Numbered from the stretch's first letter, positions 46,510-55,603 are shown. The stretch: DNA of 64,000 nucleotides from Paenibacillus lacisoli (GCF_030580655.1 NZ_JAUQTB010000008.1:107014-171013); one strand, 5' to 3'. Notes: generated by a model not told the origin, from the sequence alone. Translations and numbers: made by a program.

Positions 46510-48063
46510 ATGAGCCAACAGCAGCGTAATGATAAAAAAAAGGGCTGGGCTGGATTAATCATTCTGGTCCTCGTGCTGCTGGCAGGAGCGGCATATCTGC
46601 GGCTCCAGGGAAGTCCGGATCGGGTGAAACCGGAAAAGGCAGGGGAACAGCCGGAGTCGAAGCAAGAGACGCCTGCCCGGGAACCTGTGAAGGTGAATGC
46701 CTGGTTAACGACAGGTGATCAGAAAAGTCTGCTGGCGGAGCAGCCCCCGATTACTGCGGGCGAACAGCTGTCTTCCGCTGCAACGGGACAGACAACGCTG
46801 ATCCGTGTAAACCCGGAGGTCCGCTACCAGACGATGGAAGGCTTCGGCGCTGCGGCAACCGGGTCAAGTGCTTACCTGATCAATCACAAGCTGTCCGGCC
46901 CGCAGCGGTCTGCTCTCCTGAAGGAGCTGTTCACCCCGGCAGGAATCAATCTAAGCCATCTCCGGCACAGCATCGGAGCATCCGATTACTCTGTAGATGA
47001 CAGAGGTAATCCGGCGAGCTACACGTATGATGATGTTGATTCAGGAACCGATTACGATCTGCAGCATTTCTCGGTGGAAAGGGATCACGATGTCATTACG
47101 CTGCTGCGTGATGCCATCCTTCTTCATCCGGGGCTCCGCGTGACGGGTACACCCTGGACTGCACCGCCATGGATGAAGTTCGGAGAGCAGATCTACAACG
47201 GCTGGTATCTTAATTATGAGGATTCGAGGGTCTATGAAGCGTACGCGCGCTATTTTGTACGGTATATTCAAGCTTATGAGGAGCAGGGAGTTCCGGTAGA
47301 TGCCATTACGCTGCAGAACGAGCCGGAATTCACCACACCGGATTACCCCAGCATGAGCATGGGCGCACAGGAGCAGGCCATGTTCATCCGTGATTACCTG
47401 GGTCCTGCACTGAAGAGCAGCGGACTTACTGTCCGAATTCTTGCTTATGATCATAATTGGGACAAGGGACCGGCTTATGTCAACCAGGTGCTGAGCAGCA
47501 GGGAGACGGCGGATCAGGTCGCGGGGACTGCTTATCATTGTTATGCCGGTAATCCGCAGGTCATGTCCAAGGTCCATGAGGCCTATCCCGATCACAGCAT
47601 TCACCTGACCGAATGCAGCGGCGGCGGATGGAGCCCGGATTTCGGCGATAATCTGATCTGGCAGATGTCCAACCTGATCATTGACGGTACACGGAATTGG
47701 GCCCAGAGTGTCCAGCTGTGGAATTTGGCATTGGATCCCGACAGCGGGCCCGTTAACGGGGGCTGTACGAACTGCCGCGGTGTGCTTACTATTGATCCGG
47801 ACACGGGTAAAATCACGCGGAATGTGGAGTATTACGTGCTGGGTCATGCCAGCAAATTCATACAAGCGGGGGCGGCCCGAGTACAGTCTACTTCAGATGT
47901 GAATGGACTGAAGACGGCTGCTTTTGTGAACCCGGATGGAGAGAAGGTGCTGATTGTCCTCAACCGTGCAGCAAGCGAGCGGCATTTAACCGTGCATTCG
48001 GAGAGAGACAGGTTTAATTACAGGCTTCCCGCCCGCTCTGTCGTTACCTTGACTTGGCCATAA
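46510..48063 (+). CDS. GH30 glycosidase (glucosylceramidase-like), membrane-anchored or secreted
   Basis: A 517-residue glycoside hydrolase family 30 enzyme. The N terminus has a basic stretch and one hydrophobic helix (about residues 14-30), then a Lys/Glu/Pro linker and the catalytic domain from about residue 95 (YQTMEGFGAAATGSSAYL). Acid/base is Glu271 in LQNEPEFTTP and nucleophile Glu368 in HLTECSGGGW. A C-terminal beta domain ends in SVVTLTWP. GH30 members cleave beta-1,6-glucan, glucosylceramide or glucuronoxylan. AAAGGAAGTG precedes the ATG. Its placement after the GH3 gene suggests cooperation outside the cell. Confidence 0.88.
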   Translation: MSQQQRNDKKKGWAGLIILVLVLLAGAAYLRLQGSPDRVKPEKAGEQPESKQETPAREPVKVNAWLTTGDQKSLLAEQPPITAGEQLSSAATGQTTLIRVNPEVRYQTMEGFGAAATGSSAYLINHKLSGPQRSALLKELFTPAGINLSHLRHSIGASDYSVDDRGNPASYTYDDVDSGTDYDLQHFSVERDHDVITLLRDAILLHPGLRVTGTPWTAPPWMKFGEQIYNGWYLNYEDSRVYEAYARYFVRYIQAYEEQGVPVDAITLQNEPEFTTPDYPSMSMGAQEQAMFIRDYLGPALKSSGLTVRILAYDHNWDKGPAYVNQVLSSRETADQVAGTAYHCYAGNPQVMSKVHEAYPDHSIHLTECSGGGWSPDFGDNLIWQMSNLIIDGTRNWAQSVQLWNLALDPDSGPVNGGCTNCRGVLTIDPDTGKITRNVEYYVLGHASKFIQAGAARVQSTSDVNGLKTAAFVNPDGEKVLIVLNRAASERHLTVHSERDRFNYRLPARSVVTLTWP

Positions 48064-48254
48064 TGTGTTAGTGAAAACACTCCTTTACTGCCTTGGCATC
48101 GGATCACTCATTCCAAAAATTCTTGAAATTAAAATAGATAACTCTATTACGCTGATATTAAAAATGATCTATACTAGAGTAACTATATTACAAACTTAAC
48201 CAGGATCAGAACAAAAAAGAGACGATTATCGGGCGAGTGCAGGGAGGAGTCATA

Positions 48255-49955
48255 TTGTCGGAAGAATATGTTCGGCACCGTCTAACAACGGCACAGAGAC
48301 CAGAAATTGAGATGGCGGCCATACTACAGCATGATCTGAACATGTACCTAGATGGATTGGAGCAGGGCAGCACTCCTGAAGATATGGACATTCATATGGG
48401 CCTGCTCTCCCCGGCACAGCTCAAGGCTGTGCTGGACCGACTTGAGACGCTTCCTTACCGCAATCTGGAACGCTCTATTCAGCCGGTAGAGCAGGCATTG
48501 GAGCAGGCAGAGAAGCTGGGTATTGAAGAATTAGTCATGAGGGCCAGGCTTGTTCACGCGGATGTGCTGGGGCGTCAGGGATTAACCGCAGAGAGCGGCA
48601 GCATCGTGCATGAGATCCATGCCTGGGCTCTTGAACATCAGCATAAGCTAATTCTGGCACGAAGCCACAGGCTGCTGGCGGCATTCTTCCGCCGTCTTGG
48701 CGATAATGCCAGCGCATTGGAGCATGCGGTCCGGGCTCTGGATCATCTGCCGGCTGATGTCCGTGCACAGACACGAATGGACCATCTCATGATACTGGCA
48801 CTTACACTGGATGAGACGGGAGCACATGAGGATTCAGACCGGCGGTTTCAGGAAATTCTAGACCTGGCCGACATGCATCAGGATGTCCAATTCGCCTTGT
48901 TTGCGCTGAACAATATGGCTCACACCAGCTATGAGCTGGGACAGGCCGAAGCGGCTTCGGAACTGATGGCGCGTCTTCGCAGATTGGCTGAAGAACACGA
49001 TGTGCCGCTTGTGGCCCTCCAGCTGGACACTATTGCACGGATCGAGATTCTGCTGGAGCGTCCCGAAGAGGCGGAACGCACCCTGGAGCCCGTCATTCTG
49101 GCAGCTGCGGATCTGAGAATGGGTGACCTGGTCGCCCTGCCGGAATGTCTGCTGACCGTGGCCCAGGCCCAATGCCTTCAGGGGAAGCTGGACGAATCCC
49201 AGACTTCCATTACGGAGGCCGCTCGGATGATCGAGTTACAGGGACTGAATGGACTGAAGGCACAGTTGTACCTGCAGCAGTCGGAGCTGTACGCGGCGCA
49301 GGGCAGATATAAGGAAGCCTACGAGGAGCATCGCCGTTTCCATCAGGAAGCGGAGCTGATGCGCTCGAAGGAGCGGGAAGCCCGCGCGCGTATTTTACAG
49401 TATGTGTTCGATGCCGAGGAGGCACGGCGGGACAGCGAGCATTTTCGCGAGATGGCCCTGCGGGATCCGCTGACCGGGCTGTATAACCGCCGGTTCATGG
49501 ATGCCCATCTGGATGAGCTGATTGAGCACTCGGTCCAGACGGGAACACCCCTGACTATTGCACTGATCGACCTGGATTTTTTTAAACGGATTAACGATAC
49601 CCTGTCCCATGAGGTCGGCGATGCTGTCTTGATGCATGTCGCGCAGATCATGACGGAACATGCCGTCAGCACCGCGTCTGTAGCCAGACTGGGCGGTGAA
49701 GAGTTTGTGCTCGTCTACCCCGGGATGGATCTGGAAGAGGGACGGTCGAATGCGGAACAGCTGAGATATGCGATCCGGACCACGGACTGGAGACCGATTA
49801 CCGGTTCGCTGCAGGTGACTGCCAGTATCGGTTTGTGTACGGCGGCACATCGGAAGGTGAACCGTATGACCCTGCTGTCACAGGCGGACCATAACCTCTA
49901 TGTAGCCAAGCGCTCGGGCAAGGATCGGGTGGTAGCTACAGAATATCAGATATAA
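48255..49955 (+). CDS. TPR-GGDEF diguanylate cyclase
   Basis: A 566-residue cytoplasmic protein. The first 385 residues are TPR-like helical repeats, then a short coiled coil (REARARILQYVFDAEEARRD) leads to a GGDEF domain with RDPLTGLYNRRFMD and the active-site GGEEF near residue 480. There is no membrane segment. It should make c-di-GMP when the TPR part receives a protein or peptide signal. TTG 48255 has GGGAGGAG 5 bases upstream; the earlier GTG overlaps that site. A hairpin follows at 49962-49998. Confidence 0.88.
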   Translation: MSEEYVRHRLTTAQRPEIEMAAILQHDLNMYLDGLEQGSTPEDMDIHMGLLSPAQLKAVLDRLETLPYRNLERSIQPVEQALEQAEKLGIEELVMRARLVHADVLGRQGLTAESGSIVHEIHAWALEHQHKLILARSHRLLAAFFRRLGDNASALEHAVRALDHLPADVRAQTRMDHLMILALTLDETGAHEDSDRRFQEILDLADMHQDVQFALFALNNMAHTSYELGQAEAASELMARLRRLAEEHDVPLVALQLDTIARIEILLERPEEAERTLEPVILAAADLRMGDLVALPECLLTVAQAQCLQGKLDESQTSITEAARMIELQGLNGLKAQLYLQQSELYAAQGRYKEAYEEHRRFHQEAELMRSKEREARARILQYVFDAEEARRDSEHFREMALRDPLTGLYNRRFMDAHLDELIEHSVQTGTPLTIALIDLDFFKRINDTLSHEVGDAVLMHVAQIMTEHAVSTASVARLGGEEFVLVYPGMDLEEGRSNAEQLRYAIRTTDWRPITGSLQVTASIGLCTAAHRKVNRMTLLSQADHNLYVAKRSGKDRVVATEYQI

Positions 49956-49961
49956 ATTCAT

Positions 49962-49998
49962 CACGAAGAGCCGCCCACGAGCAGGGCGGCTCTTCGTG
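49962..49998. terminator. Strong hairpin after the TPR-GGDEF gene
   Basis: CACGAAGAGCCGCCC and GGGCGGCTCTTCGTG form a perfect 15-base stem with a 7-base loop; no T tract follows, so it may work only partly as a terminator. Confidence 0.55.
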
Positions 49999-50081
49999 TA
50001 CCCACAGGACTAGCCATCATGAATGTCGCGATCAGATCTTTGACAGAATGTCACTGCAGTCGCTTTCGGATGGGATTCATC

Positions 50082-50798
50082 TCAGGTCGCATTCACCGTC
50101 AGCCAGCGGCTGCTTGTGCTTGAACGCTGCCCAGAAGAATGGTCGATTCGAACCCGTGATGTACAGTTGGTTAACCGGGTCTCTCGGTCTGTCTCTCCAG
50201 CAATATCGCCAATCTTGGATACGCCGATAACATTCCCTGCTGCGGATATATTCTTGATGAGCGAAGAATAGGCACTGCCTGCCAGAGCTCCAACATGCTG
50301 CTGGCCATGAACGCTGACGGCATCCAGCTTCAAATTGGTGATGGATGCGCCGTGCAGGCTGCCAAACAATCCGGCATTGTTGTCCAAAGTAACGATGGTC
50401 ATACCGGAGATGGAATGTCCTCGTCCCTCCAGGGTGCCGGTGAACGGATGATCTTCATCTCCTATAGGCAGCCAGTCCAGATTAAGATCACCGTGGTAGC
50501 CGGTAAGATTCAGGTCGGCATTCAGAATGTAGTGCCCGGAGAGCCCGCTTCTGACATGGTCCAGATCCTGAGGCGTGTTGATGTATATCAAATGGTCTGC
50601 CGGAGGCTGTGAATGGCTGTTTCTATATTCTGTAAATGCCGTGCTTGCAGGAATAAGGAATGGCTTCCGGTCTGCTGAATTGCCGGGAAGAACAATATAT
50701 TGTTGAAGGACCAAGGCTAGCCCGATAACAATAAGCAGGACTCCAGGAAAGAGAGTAGACTGCCTTCCTGTACATGTCCGAATTTTCAGTTTGCTCAT
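50082..50798 (-). CDS. Membrane-anchored GLUG-motif-like surface protein
   Basis: A 238-residue protein with one N-terminal hydrophobic helix (LFPGVLLIVIGLALVLQQYI) and an extracellular part that begins INTPQDLDHVRSGLSGHYIL, a pattern seen before GLUG repeats in surface adhesins. Two repeat-like units follow (NNAGLFGSLHGASITNLKL and QHVGALAGSAYSSLIKNIS). It ends abruptly in a Ser/Arg-rich tail, so it may be shortened compared with relatives. The start at 50798 is the most plausible, but AAGGG is 13 bases away. Function unknown. Confidence 0.6.
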   Translation of the reverse strand: MSKLKIRTCTGRQSTLFPGVLLIVIGLALVLQQYIVLPGNSADRKPFLIPASTAFTEYRNSHSQPPADHLIYINTPQDLDHVRSGLSGHYILNADLNLTGYHGDLNLDWLPIGDEDHPFTGTLEGRGHSISGMTIVTLDNNAGLFGSLHGASITNLKLDAVSVHGQQHVGALAGSAYSSLIKNISAAGNVIGVSKIGDIAGETDRETRLTNCTSRVRIDHSSGQRSSTSSRWLTVNAT

Positions 50799-50931
50799 GA
50801 ATGTCCGCAATCCCTTCTCACTCTCTCGTAACTTTCTGTTAATGGAATTACAATAACATCGCGTTCTGAACAAATTCTGAACATATGTGTCGTATTATGT
50901 TGGATAATGCTGAATTATGCACTATTTTGAC

Positions 50932-51474
50932 TCAAAGAAATTTTGCCATCAGAAGGGTGCTGTACCATTGTTCGTCCGACAGGCGCTTGTCCTGCTGCAG
51001 AATCCCTTCTACTTCGAATCCAGCCTGGGTATAGAGCTCAATAGCCTTCAGGTTGGTCTCAAGCACCTGCAGTTTGATTTTGCGGAGCTGCTGCTGCCTG
51101 GCCCACGCTATGCACTGCTGCAGCAGCTGATATCCGATCCCGTATCCGTTCCAGGCCTGCAGCACGCCTACGCCAAACTCCACTTGATGGGACACCCGTT
51201 TCAGTTCACTGCCTGCACACCGGGCGTAGCCCACGAGTCTGCCGTCTGCAACAGCAGACAGCATGAGATGGACGGGGCTTGCCGTATCCTGCTCTATCCG
51301 ATGTGCAAAATCATCAGCATCCATGAACGCCTCACCGGGCTCTCTGTCGAAAAATTCGGTCTCCCCGTCCAGCTTAAACCGCAGTTCTGACAGCTGTGCT
51401 GCATCAGAAGAAGCAGCGGGACGAATGGTATAACGCACCCCTTTGACTTCATAATCCTGACTGTTTATTTTCAT
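50932..51474 (-). CDS. GNAT-family N-acetyltransferase
   Basis: A 180-residue acetyltransferase. The acetyl-CoA motif is VEFGVGVLQAWNGYGIGYQL at about residues 95-114, where Q/R-x-x-G-x-G/A is partly altered (WNGYGIG), and the C-terminal ETNLKAIELYTQAGFEVEG is the usual RimJ/RimL-like ending. AGGAG lies before the ATG. It is separate from its neighbours. The substrate is unknown. Confidence 0.85.
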   Translation of the reverse strand: MKINSQDYEVKGVRYTIRPAASSDAAQLSELRFKLDGETEFFDREPGEAFMDADDFAHRIEQDTASPVHLMLSAVADGRLVGYARCAGSELKRVSHQVEFGVGVLQAWNGYGIGYQLLQQCIAWARQQQLRKIKLQVLETNLKAIELYTQAGFEVEGILQQDKRLSDEQWYSTLLMAKFL

Positions 51475-51590
51475 GATATAATCTCCTGGTTTAATTTAGA
51501 TTTGGCAGTATTGCCGATCTTCCCAGCGTATCACATACCTGAGAACCCTGGGAAGTGACTGGATAACCCTGCCTCATTCCTGTTTTGTGA

Positions 51591-51737
51591 ATGTTGAGTA
51601 ATCTTCCGCAGTCGCGCCCGAAAGTCATTCAGGCATTGGAGCAGGGCAGGATCCGTTCTGGTGTTGGAGCAGCTGTCCGTGGTGATGGGCATAGGAGTTT
51701 AGCCAAGCTGATCCATAATGATTGGAAAATAGTCTAA
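51591..51737 (+). pseudogene. 48-codon ORF, possible gene remnant
   Basis: An ATG frame between two leftward genes encodes a peptide with a protein-like C-terminal part (RPKVIQALEQGRIRSGVGAA, then VRGDGHRSLAKLIH). There is no convincing ribosome binding site, and the stop falls in the stem of the terminator at 51732-51763. It could be the 3' end of a decayed gene or a chance frame. Confidence 0.25.
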
Positions 51738-51763
51738 CCCGGAGCAGGAGCTCCGGGTTAGAC
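51732..51763. terminator. Perfect hairpin, terminator of the leftward secreted-protein gene
   Basis: GTCTAACCCGGAGC and GCTCCGGGTTAGAC form a perfect 14-base stem with loop AGGA, three bases from the stop of the gene at 51766. Confidence 0.8.
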
Positions 51764-51765
51764 GT

Positions 51766-53082
51766 TTAATAAGGACTTTTCACACGCTGGATCAACAGGT
51801 CAATCACTTTTTGGGCGTTGGCATCCATGGATTTCTGTTGGCGCAGCAGCTGCAGTTCCTGAATGACCCCAGCGGTATTACGGTAGCTGAGATGGTAACC
51901 GATCAGGTGAACGGCCGAGGTCTGCAGGGACCGATCTGCACGGCTTAACACCTGAATCACCTTCACGGGCTGCTGATCGAAGAGGGTGCCTATCAGATTG
52001 CTGTAGGACTCTGACAGGGCACCGTCCAGACCTTTCGTAGACTTGAGCAGTGGAAGGTACAAATCGGGTGTGATTACCGAGATATGGCGGGTCAGATCGT
52101 TAATCATTTCTTCTGGCCACAGCCTGGAGGTGCCGCTGAGCCGAGATAATTTGCCCCAGTCGATGTCAGGGAGCTTCCGGATCAACGGAGTGACCCGTGA
52201 AGTACTAGCCGGTTCCTGCTGATACCAGACAAGCAATTCGAGCTCTGCACTAATCTTGTCCGCCGTGGAGGTACTCTTCGCATAACCTGTGCGATACCGG
52301 TCTGTGAAGAAGTCGAGCATGACATAGGACAGCAGCTGATGGTCTCTGGTCATACGTACCTGCTGCCTGCGGAACAGGATATCATCTGTCCGGGAAGTCT
52401 TAACGGCGACACCCTTGGTCGTATAACTGTTGTTCGAGTCCTTCAGCGAGTAATACAATGCATTCTCCCCTAACATGGTGTACTGCTGGTAGGTCTTCGG
52501 TTCTCCGGGGAATCCTTCTTCGTCCGCCCAGGTTCTCTCTTTGGGGAAATAACTGCCGATCGAGGAGATGGCGCAGCCGACACAGCTTCCCGCCGTGTCG
52601 CTGAAGGTTAGACTTTCCGCCGTATTCGCCGGGTTACGCAGTGTAATACCATAGGAGCCATTAGCTCCTACTAATGCCTCTGCAGCGATCCATCCTTTCG
52701 GAGCGAGAAACATGGCTCCGCGTGAGTCATATCCAAGATTCATCCAATAGACAGCGAGCTGGTTCTCCAGCCCGGAAGGAATCGCAAAGGATACGGCCGG
52801 CAGCGGAGCCTTGGGCTGTACAGCAGGCGCAGGATCTTCGTCTACCCCATACCGGACTTGAACGGCATAGACCGGCAGTTTGACATATTTTTGTTTGACC
52901 GTCGTGTTAAAGGTGACTGTCCCAGACGGGACCACTGCCGGCAGGGAACGGGCTGAAGCGATAGGTACTGTGGCGGCTGAAGCCGAGCTGGGCAACGTAC
53001 CTGCCCCCAGCAGAACAGAAGAGGCCAGCAGAGTGGAAGTAAGAAAAAGGTTGGCAGCACGTTTAGCTGTAAAAGTATTCAT
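51766..53082 (-). CDS. Secreted protein of unknown function (DUF4850-like N-terminal half)
   Basis: A 438-residue exported protein. The signal peptide (KRAANLFLTSTLLASSVLLG, cleavage near ASAAT) is clear. Residues 55-200 contain PVYAVQVRYGVDEDP, FLAPKGWIAAEALVGANGSY and a CVGC pair, which recall DUF4850; I am not certain of that family. Residues 300-438 are helical and end in a run like HEAT or vinculin-type helices (VIQVLSRADRSLQTSAVHLI). No catalytic motif is visible. It has its own promoter region shared with the gap at 53083-53458. Confidence 0.65.
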   Translation of the reverse strand: MNTFTAKRAANLFLTSTLLASSVLLGAGTLPSSASAATVPIASARSLPAVVPSGTVTFNTTVKQKYVKLPVYAVQVRYGVDEDPAPAVQPKAPLPAVSFAIPSGLENQLAVYWMNLGYDSRGAMFLAPKGWIAAEALVGANGSYGITLRNPANTAESLTFSDTAGSCVGCAISSIGSYFPKERTWADEEGFPGEPKTYQQYTMLGENALYYSLKDSNNSYTTKGVAVKTSRTDDILFRRQQVRMTRDHQLLSYVMLDFFTDRYRTGYAKSTSTADKISAELELLVWYQQEPASTSRVTPLIRKLPDIDWGKLSRLSGTSRLWPEEMINDLTRHISVITPDLYLPLLKSTKGLDGALSESYSNLIGTLFDQQPVKVIQVLSRADRSLQTSAVHLIGYHLSYRNTAGVIQELQLLRQQKSMDANAQKVIDLLIQRVKSPY

Positions 53083-53458
53083 GATTGGTAACTCCTCGCC
53101 GATCGTATTCGATTAAAATCAATTAGAAGCTTCACCCATTAAATCCTGTTTGTTACATTCGGGCTTTCCTATTATATCGATGTTCCCGAGGGATAGGGTT
53201 ACAGCCGCGTTAACAAATTTTTAACCAGCAGCCTCAGTGTAATTATCGTAAATATGAAGGGGGCCTCCTTTTTTATCCACATGTTTCGACACAATTCGAT
53301 CGACCCACACCGCGGTTATTTGGGCAAAAACACAGAAATAGTACCTTCTACGCAAAGAAATGCTCCATTTATCGGATACATTCATTTGGAATAACGAGGT
53401 AATATCTTATAAGATTGTGCAGTACATTCATAAGCGAGAGCAGAATGGAAGGAAGGTT
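53083..53458. other. 376-base intergenic region upstream of the lipase module
   Basis: It separates divergent transcripts. It contains a candidate promoter for the rightward genes at 53386-53413 and an AT-rich patch (GTTAACAAATTTTTAAC, 53211-53227). TTCGACA at 53286 equals one Spo0A heptamer on the minus strand, but a single copy is not significant. No gene is seen. Confidence 0.4.
53386..53413 (+). promoter_or_regulatory. Candidate SigA promoter of the lipoprotein-lipase operon
   Basis: TTGGAA and TATAAG are separated by 16 bases, 46 bases before the lipoprotein ATG. Confidence 0.45.
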
Positions 53459-53833
53459 ATGATCATAAAAAGCAATCGTGCATGGTTATGGCTGACGTTG
53501 TTGGTGTTCATTCTAGTGCTGGGGGGTTGTGGGAAGATGAAGGAAGCAGACAGCAGTACAAGCCAGATAGAGCAGGCCAAGGCGACGGCTATTCAGTACT
53601 TCAAAGACCAATATGGTCTGGACGTGGAGATTACCGAAGAGAAAAAGCTGCCTACCTATGTATCGTCCGAGATTGCCATGGAAGGGCATGTGGCCGGGCA
53701 TAAGGAGCAGAGTTTTAATATATCCGTGAATTACAAGGACAACACGACGAAGAACTTTGTAATGAGTCCGGAACTGGAGCAGGCGATCCGAGACCAGGGG
53801 CATGATCCGTTCGCGAAGGAGGAGGGAAAGTAA
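53459..53833 (+). CDS. Small lipoprotein, candidate immunity protein for the lipase effector
   Basis: A 124-residue lipoprotein with a lipobox (LVLGGC, lipidated Cys24). The mature part has a helix (QIEQAKATAIQYFKDQYGLD) then beta strands (FNISVNYKDNTTKNFVM), as expected for a cystatin-like fold. GGAAGG lies upstream of ATG 53459. The lipase gene starts immediately after its stop (TAA then TTG). In S. aureus the T7SS lipase toxin TslA is neutralised by a small lipoprotein, TilA; by position and form this could be an analogue. That role is inference; a lipase chaperone or unrelated lipoprotein are alternatives. Confidence 0.65.
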   Translation: MIIKSNRAWLWLTLLVFILVLGGCGKMKEADSSTSQIEQAKATAIQYFKDQYGLDVEITEEKKLPTYVSSEIAMEGHVAGHKEQSFNISVNYKDNTTKNFVMSPELEQAIRDQGHDPFAKEEGK

Positions 53834-55156
53834 TTGGGAAAGTCCAATCAGCCGATCACGGATGAAATGTATGAGAAAATGTCCAACATGGCCTACTCCG
53901 ATCTCAAAGAGGGAGGTAAGGTCAAGGACATCCCGGGCTGGGAGGTGCTGGAGAGCACCCGCAGCCACCGCACATCAGGCTTTGATGCCGTTACTTTCTA
54001 CAATCCGGAGACGAAGCAGGCCGTCATTGCTTATCGCGGTACGGAGGGCAGTGCCAGTCTGGATCGTTCGGTTCCGGACTTTGTCACGGATGCGACGATC
54101 GGGATTCCCGAGCTCAAGCGCAAGGTAGATCAGACCATCGATCAGAAGATTGATTTCACGCCGGACTGGTGGGATGCAGGTGTCCAGAAGGTGAAGGACA
54201 AGACGGGCATCACAGCAGTGAATGACTGGGTTGGCGAACGCGAGAAGGACCTTGACAAGATCACGGTTTTCGGTAAAAACAATCAGATGTACCTTGCGGA
54301 GGACTATGCCAAGGAGATGCAGTCCAAGCATGAGGATCTCGACTTTTCTCTGACGGGGCATTCGCTGGGTGGAGGCAATGCGCAGTATGCCTCGGTTTAT
54401 ACCGGGATGCCGGCGGTTACGTTCAGTGCACCTTCCGTGATTGAGAATCTGACGCCTGGAGCCAAGCGTAAGGCTGAAGAAGGAGAGTATGACTCTCAGA
54501 TCACCAACTATGCTCATCCAGGGGATGTTGTAGCAAGCGGGGCCATGGGCGGATATGACCGCCACGTAGGAACTACATATTATATTGATTCCAATTACGC
54601 AGATGCGAACAAGGATGTAAGCATTATCGATAAGGCGAAGAACTCATTCGGTGGACCTAACTATCACAGCCTGGACCAGTATAAATTTAACAAGGACGGC
54701 TATATCAGTAATGAGCTGTATGATCCGGTAACGGGCAAAAGAGTTGAAGATTCGCCGCGGATGCCTGGCACCTTTGGTCTGGTGGATGACCTGCAGGATA
54801 TGGCTCACCGTTTCGGCAGCGGGGTCGGCGCTTTCATCGGCGGCCTGTCCCAGCTGGCTGCAGCGGCAGCAGCGTCCGGCAGCGGCAAGATCCAGGTAAC
54901 GCCGGAGGAGCTGCGCGAGGTGGCCGGCCGCTGGAAGCAGAATGCCCAGCAGAGCAGCAGCGAGCTGAGCCGGGTGCGTCAGCAGATGCAGCAGTACCTG
55001 CATACCAGTCAGAGCCGCCGTCTCGCGCCGATCGTCACGCAGCTGGATGCTTCCATTTCGGAGCTGAGCCAGTGGCATCTGCAGCGGACCAGCGAATTCC
55101 TGCAGTTCATCAGCAGCAAGGCCGATCAATTCCAGCAGGCGGATAATACCTATTGA
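53834..55156 (+). CDS. Lipase with C-terminal WXG100-like module, candidate T7SS effector
   Basis: A 440-residue protein. Residues 1-300 form an alpha/beta-hydrolase lipase domain: AVIAYRGTEGS gives the oxyanion strand, the nucleophile is Ser177 in LTGHSLGGGNAQ, and the Asp of YAHPGDVV (about 237) and His of NYHSLDQY (about 277) complete a triad. After a Gly/Ala linker, residues 350-440 are two long helices beginning IQVTPEELREVAGRWKQNAQ, the start pattern of WXG100 proteins, but W-x-G is replaced by RRLAP. Catalytic domain first and targeting domain last matches S. aureus TslA. No Sec signal is present. TTG start with AAGGAGG about 11 bases upstream. Confidence 0.82.
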   Translation: MGKSNQPITDEMYEKMSNMAYSDLKEGGKVKDIPGWEVLESTRSHRTSGFDAVTFYNPETKQAVIAYRGTEGSASLDRSVPDFVTDATIGIPELKRKVDQTIDQKIDFTPDWWDAGVQKVKDKTGITAVNDWVGEREKDLDKITVFGKNNQMYLAEDYAKEMQSKHEDLDFSLTGHSLGGGNAQYASVYTGMPAVTFSAPSVIENLTPGAKRKAEEGEYDSQITNYAHPGDVVASGAMGGYDRHVGTTYYIDSNYADANKDVSIIDKAKNSFGGPNYHSLDQYKFNKDGYISNELYDPVTGKRVEDSPRMPGTFGLVDDLQDMAHRFGSGVGAFIGGLSQLAAAAAASGSGKIQVTPEELREVAGRWKQNAQQSSSELSRVRQQMQQYLHTSQSRRLAPIVTQLDASISELSQWHLQRTSEFLQFISSKADQFQQADNTY

Positions 55157-55202
55157 GCAGTCTGAGAAGCAGTCTGGATAAACAGCATCAGGAGGGAACT
55201 CA

Positions 55203-55475
55203 ATGAACGGTAAAATTCTGGTAGAACTGAGCGACCTGCTGCAGGCCGAGCGGGAGCTGTCTGTACTTTTGGGAAAGCTGCGTACGGACGAGCAGGAGGC
55301 CCGCGCACTTTACCGCCGCCTTGACGGCTGGATCGGTCAGTCGGCGGACAGCGTGCGCCAGCAGATCGAAGCCTTCTTCGCAGGGCTGGACACCCGCATT
55401 AACAGCATAGAGCAGCAGAAGACGGAGCTTCTGCGCTATGTTGAAGTGATGCGCCAGGCGGATGAGATGAGATAG
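55203..55475 (+). CDS. Small helical WXG100/Lap-like partner protein
   Basis: A 90-residue all-helical protein with two predicted helices broken at about residue 45 (RRLDGWIGQSADSVRQQIEA). GWIGQSAD resembles the W-x-G turn of WXG100 proteins. AGGAGG precedes the ATG. It lies 46 bases downstream of the lipase gene, the place where T7SS effectors encode small targeting or chaperone partners (TlaA or Lap types). It ends before a strong bidirectional terminator. Confidence 0.7.
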   Translation: MNGKILVELSDLLQAERELSVLLGKLRTDEQEARALYRRLDGWIGQSADSVRQQIEAFFAGLDTRINSIEQQKTELLRYVEVMRQADEMR

Positions 55476-55522
55476 CTGGCGGTTCCGCTCAGCATAGATC
55501 AATTATACTGCCATCATAAGTC

Positions 55523-55572
55523 AAAGGCCCCTGCCAGTCACAGCATTGCTGCGGCTGGCAGGGGCCTTTTTG
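55523..55572. terminator. Bidirectional rho-independent terminator
   Basis: AAAGGCCCCTGCCAG and CTGGCAGGGGCCTTT form a 15-base stem, with T tracts on both strands, between the lipase module and potD. Confidence 0.92.
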
Positions 55573-55603
55573 TACAACGTGGTAAGAGAGGCACCGTGGC
55601 CTC

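Noticed and set aside
50879..50890. GAACATATGTGT as a second LexA box
   Set aside because: The right half is GTGT instead of GTTC, so a conserved core base is lost, and it does not overlap a convincing promoter.
53286..53292. TTCGACA as a Spo0A box upstream of the lipase operon
   Set aside because: A single heptamer is expected several times by chance in a window of this size, and no second box is near.
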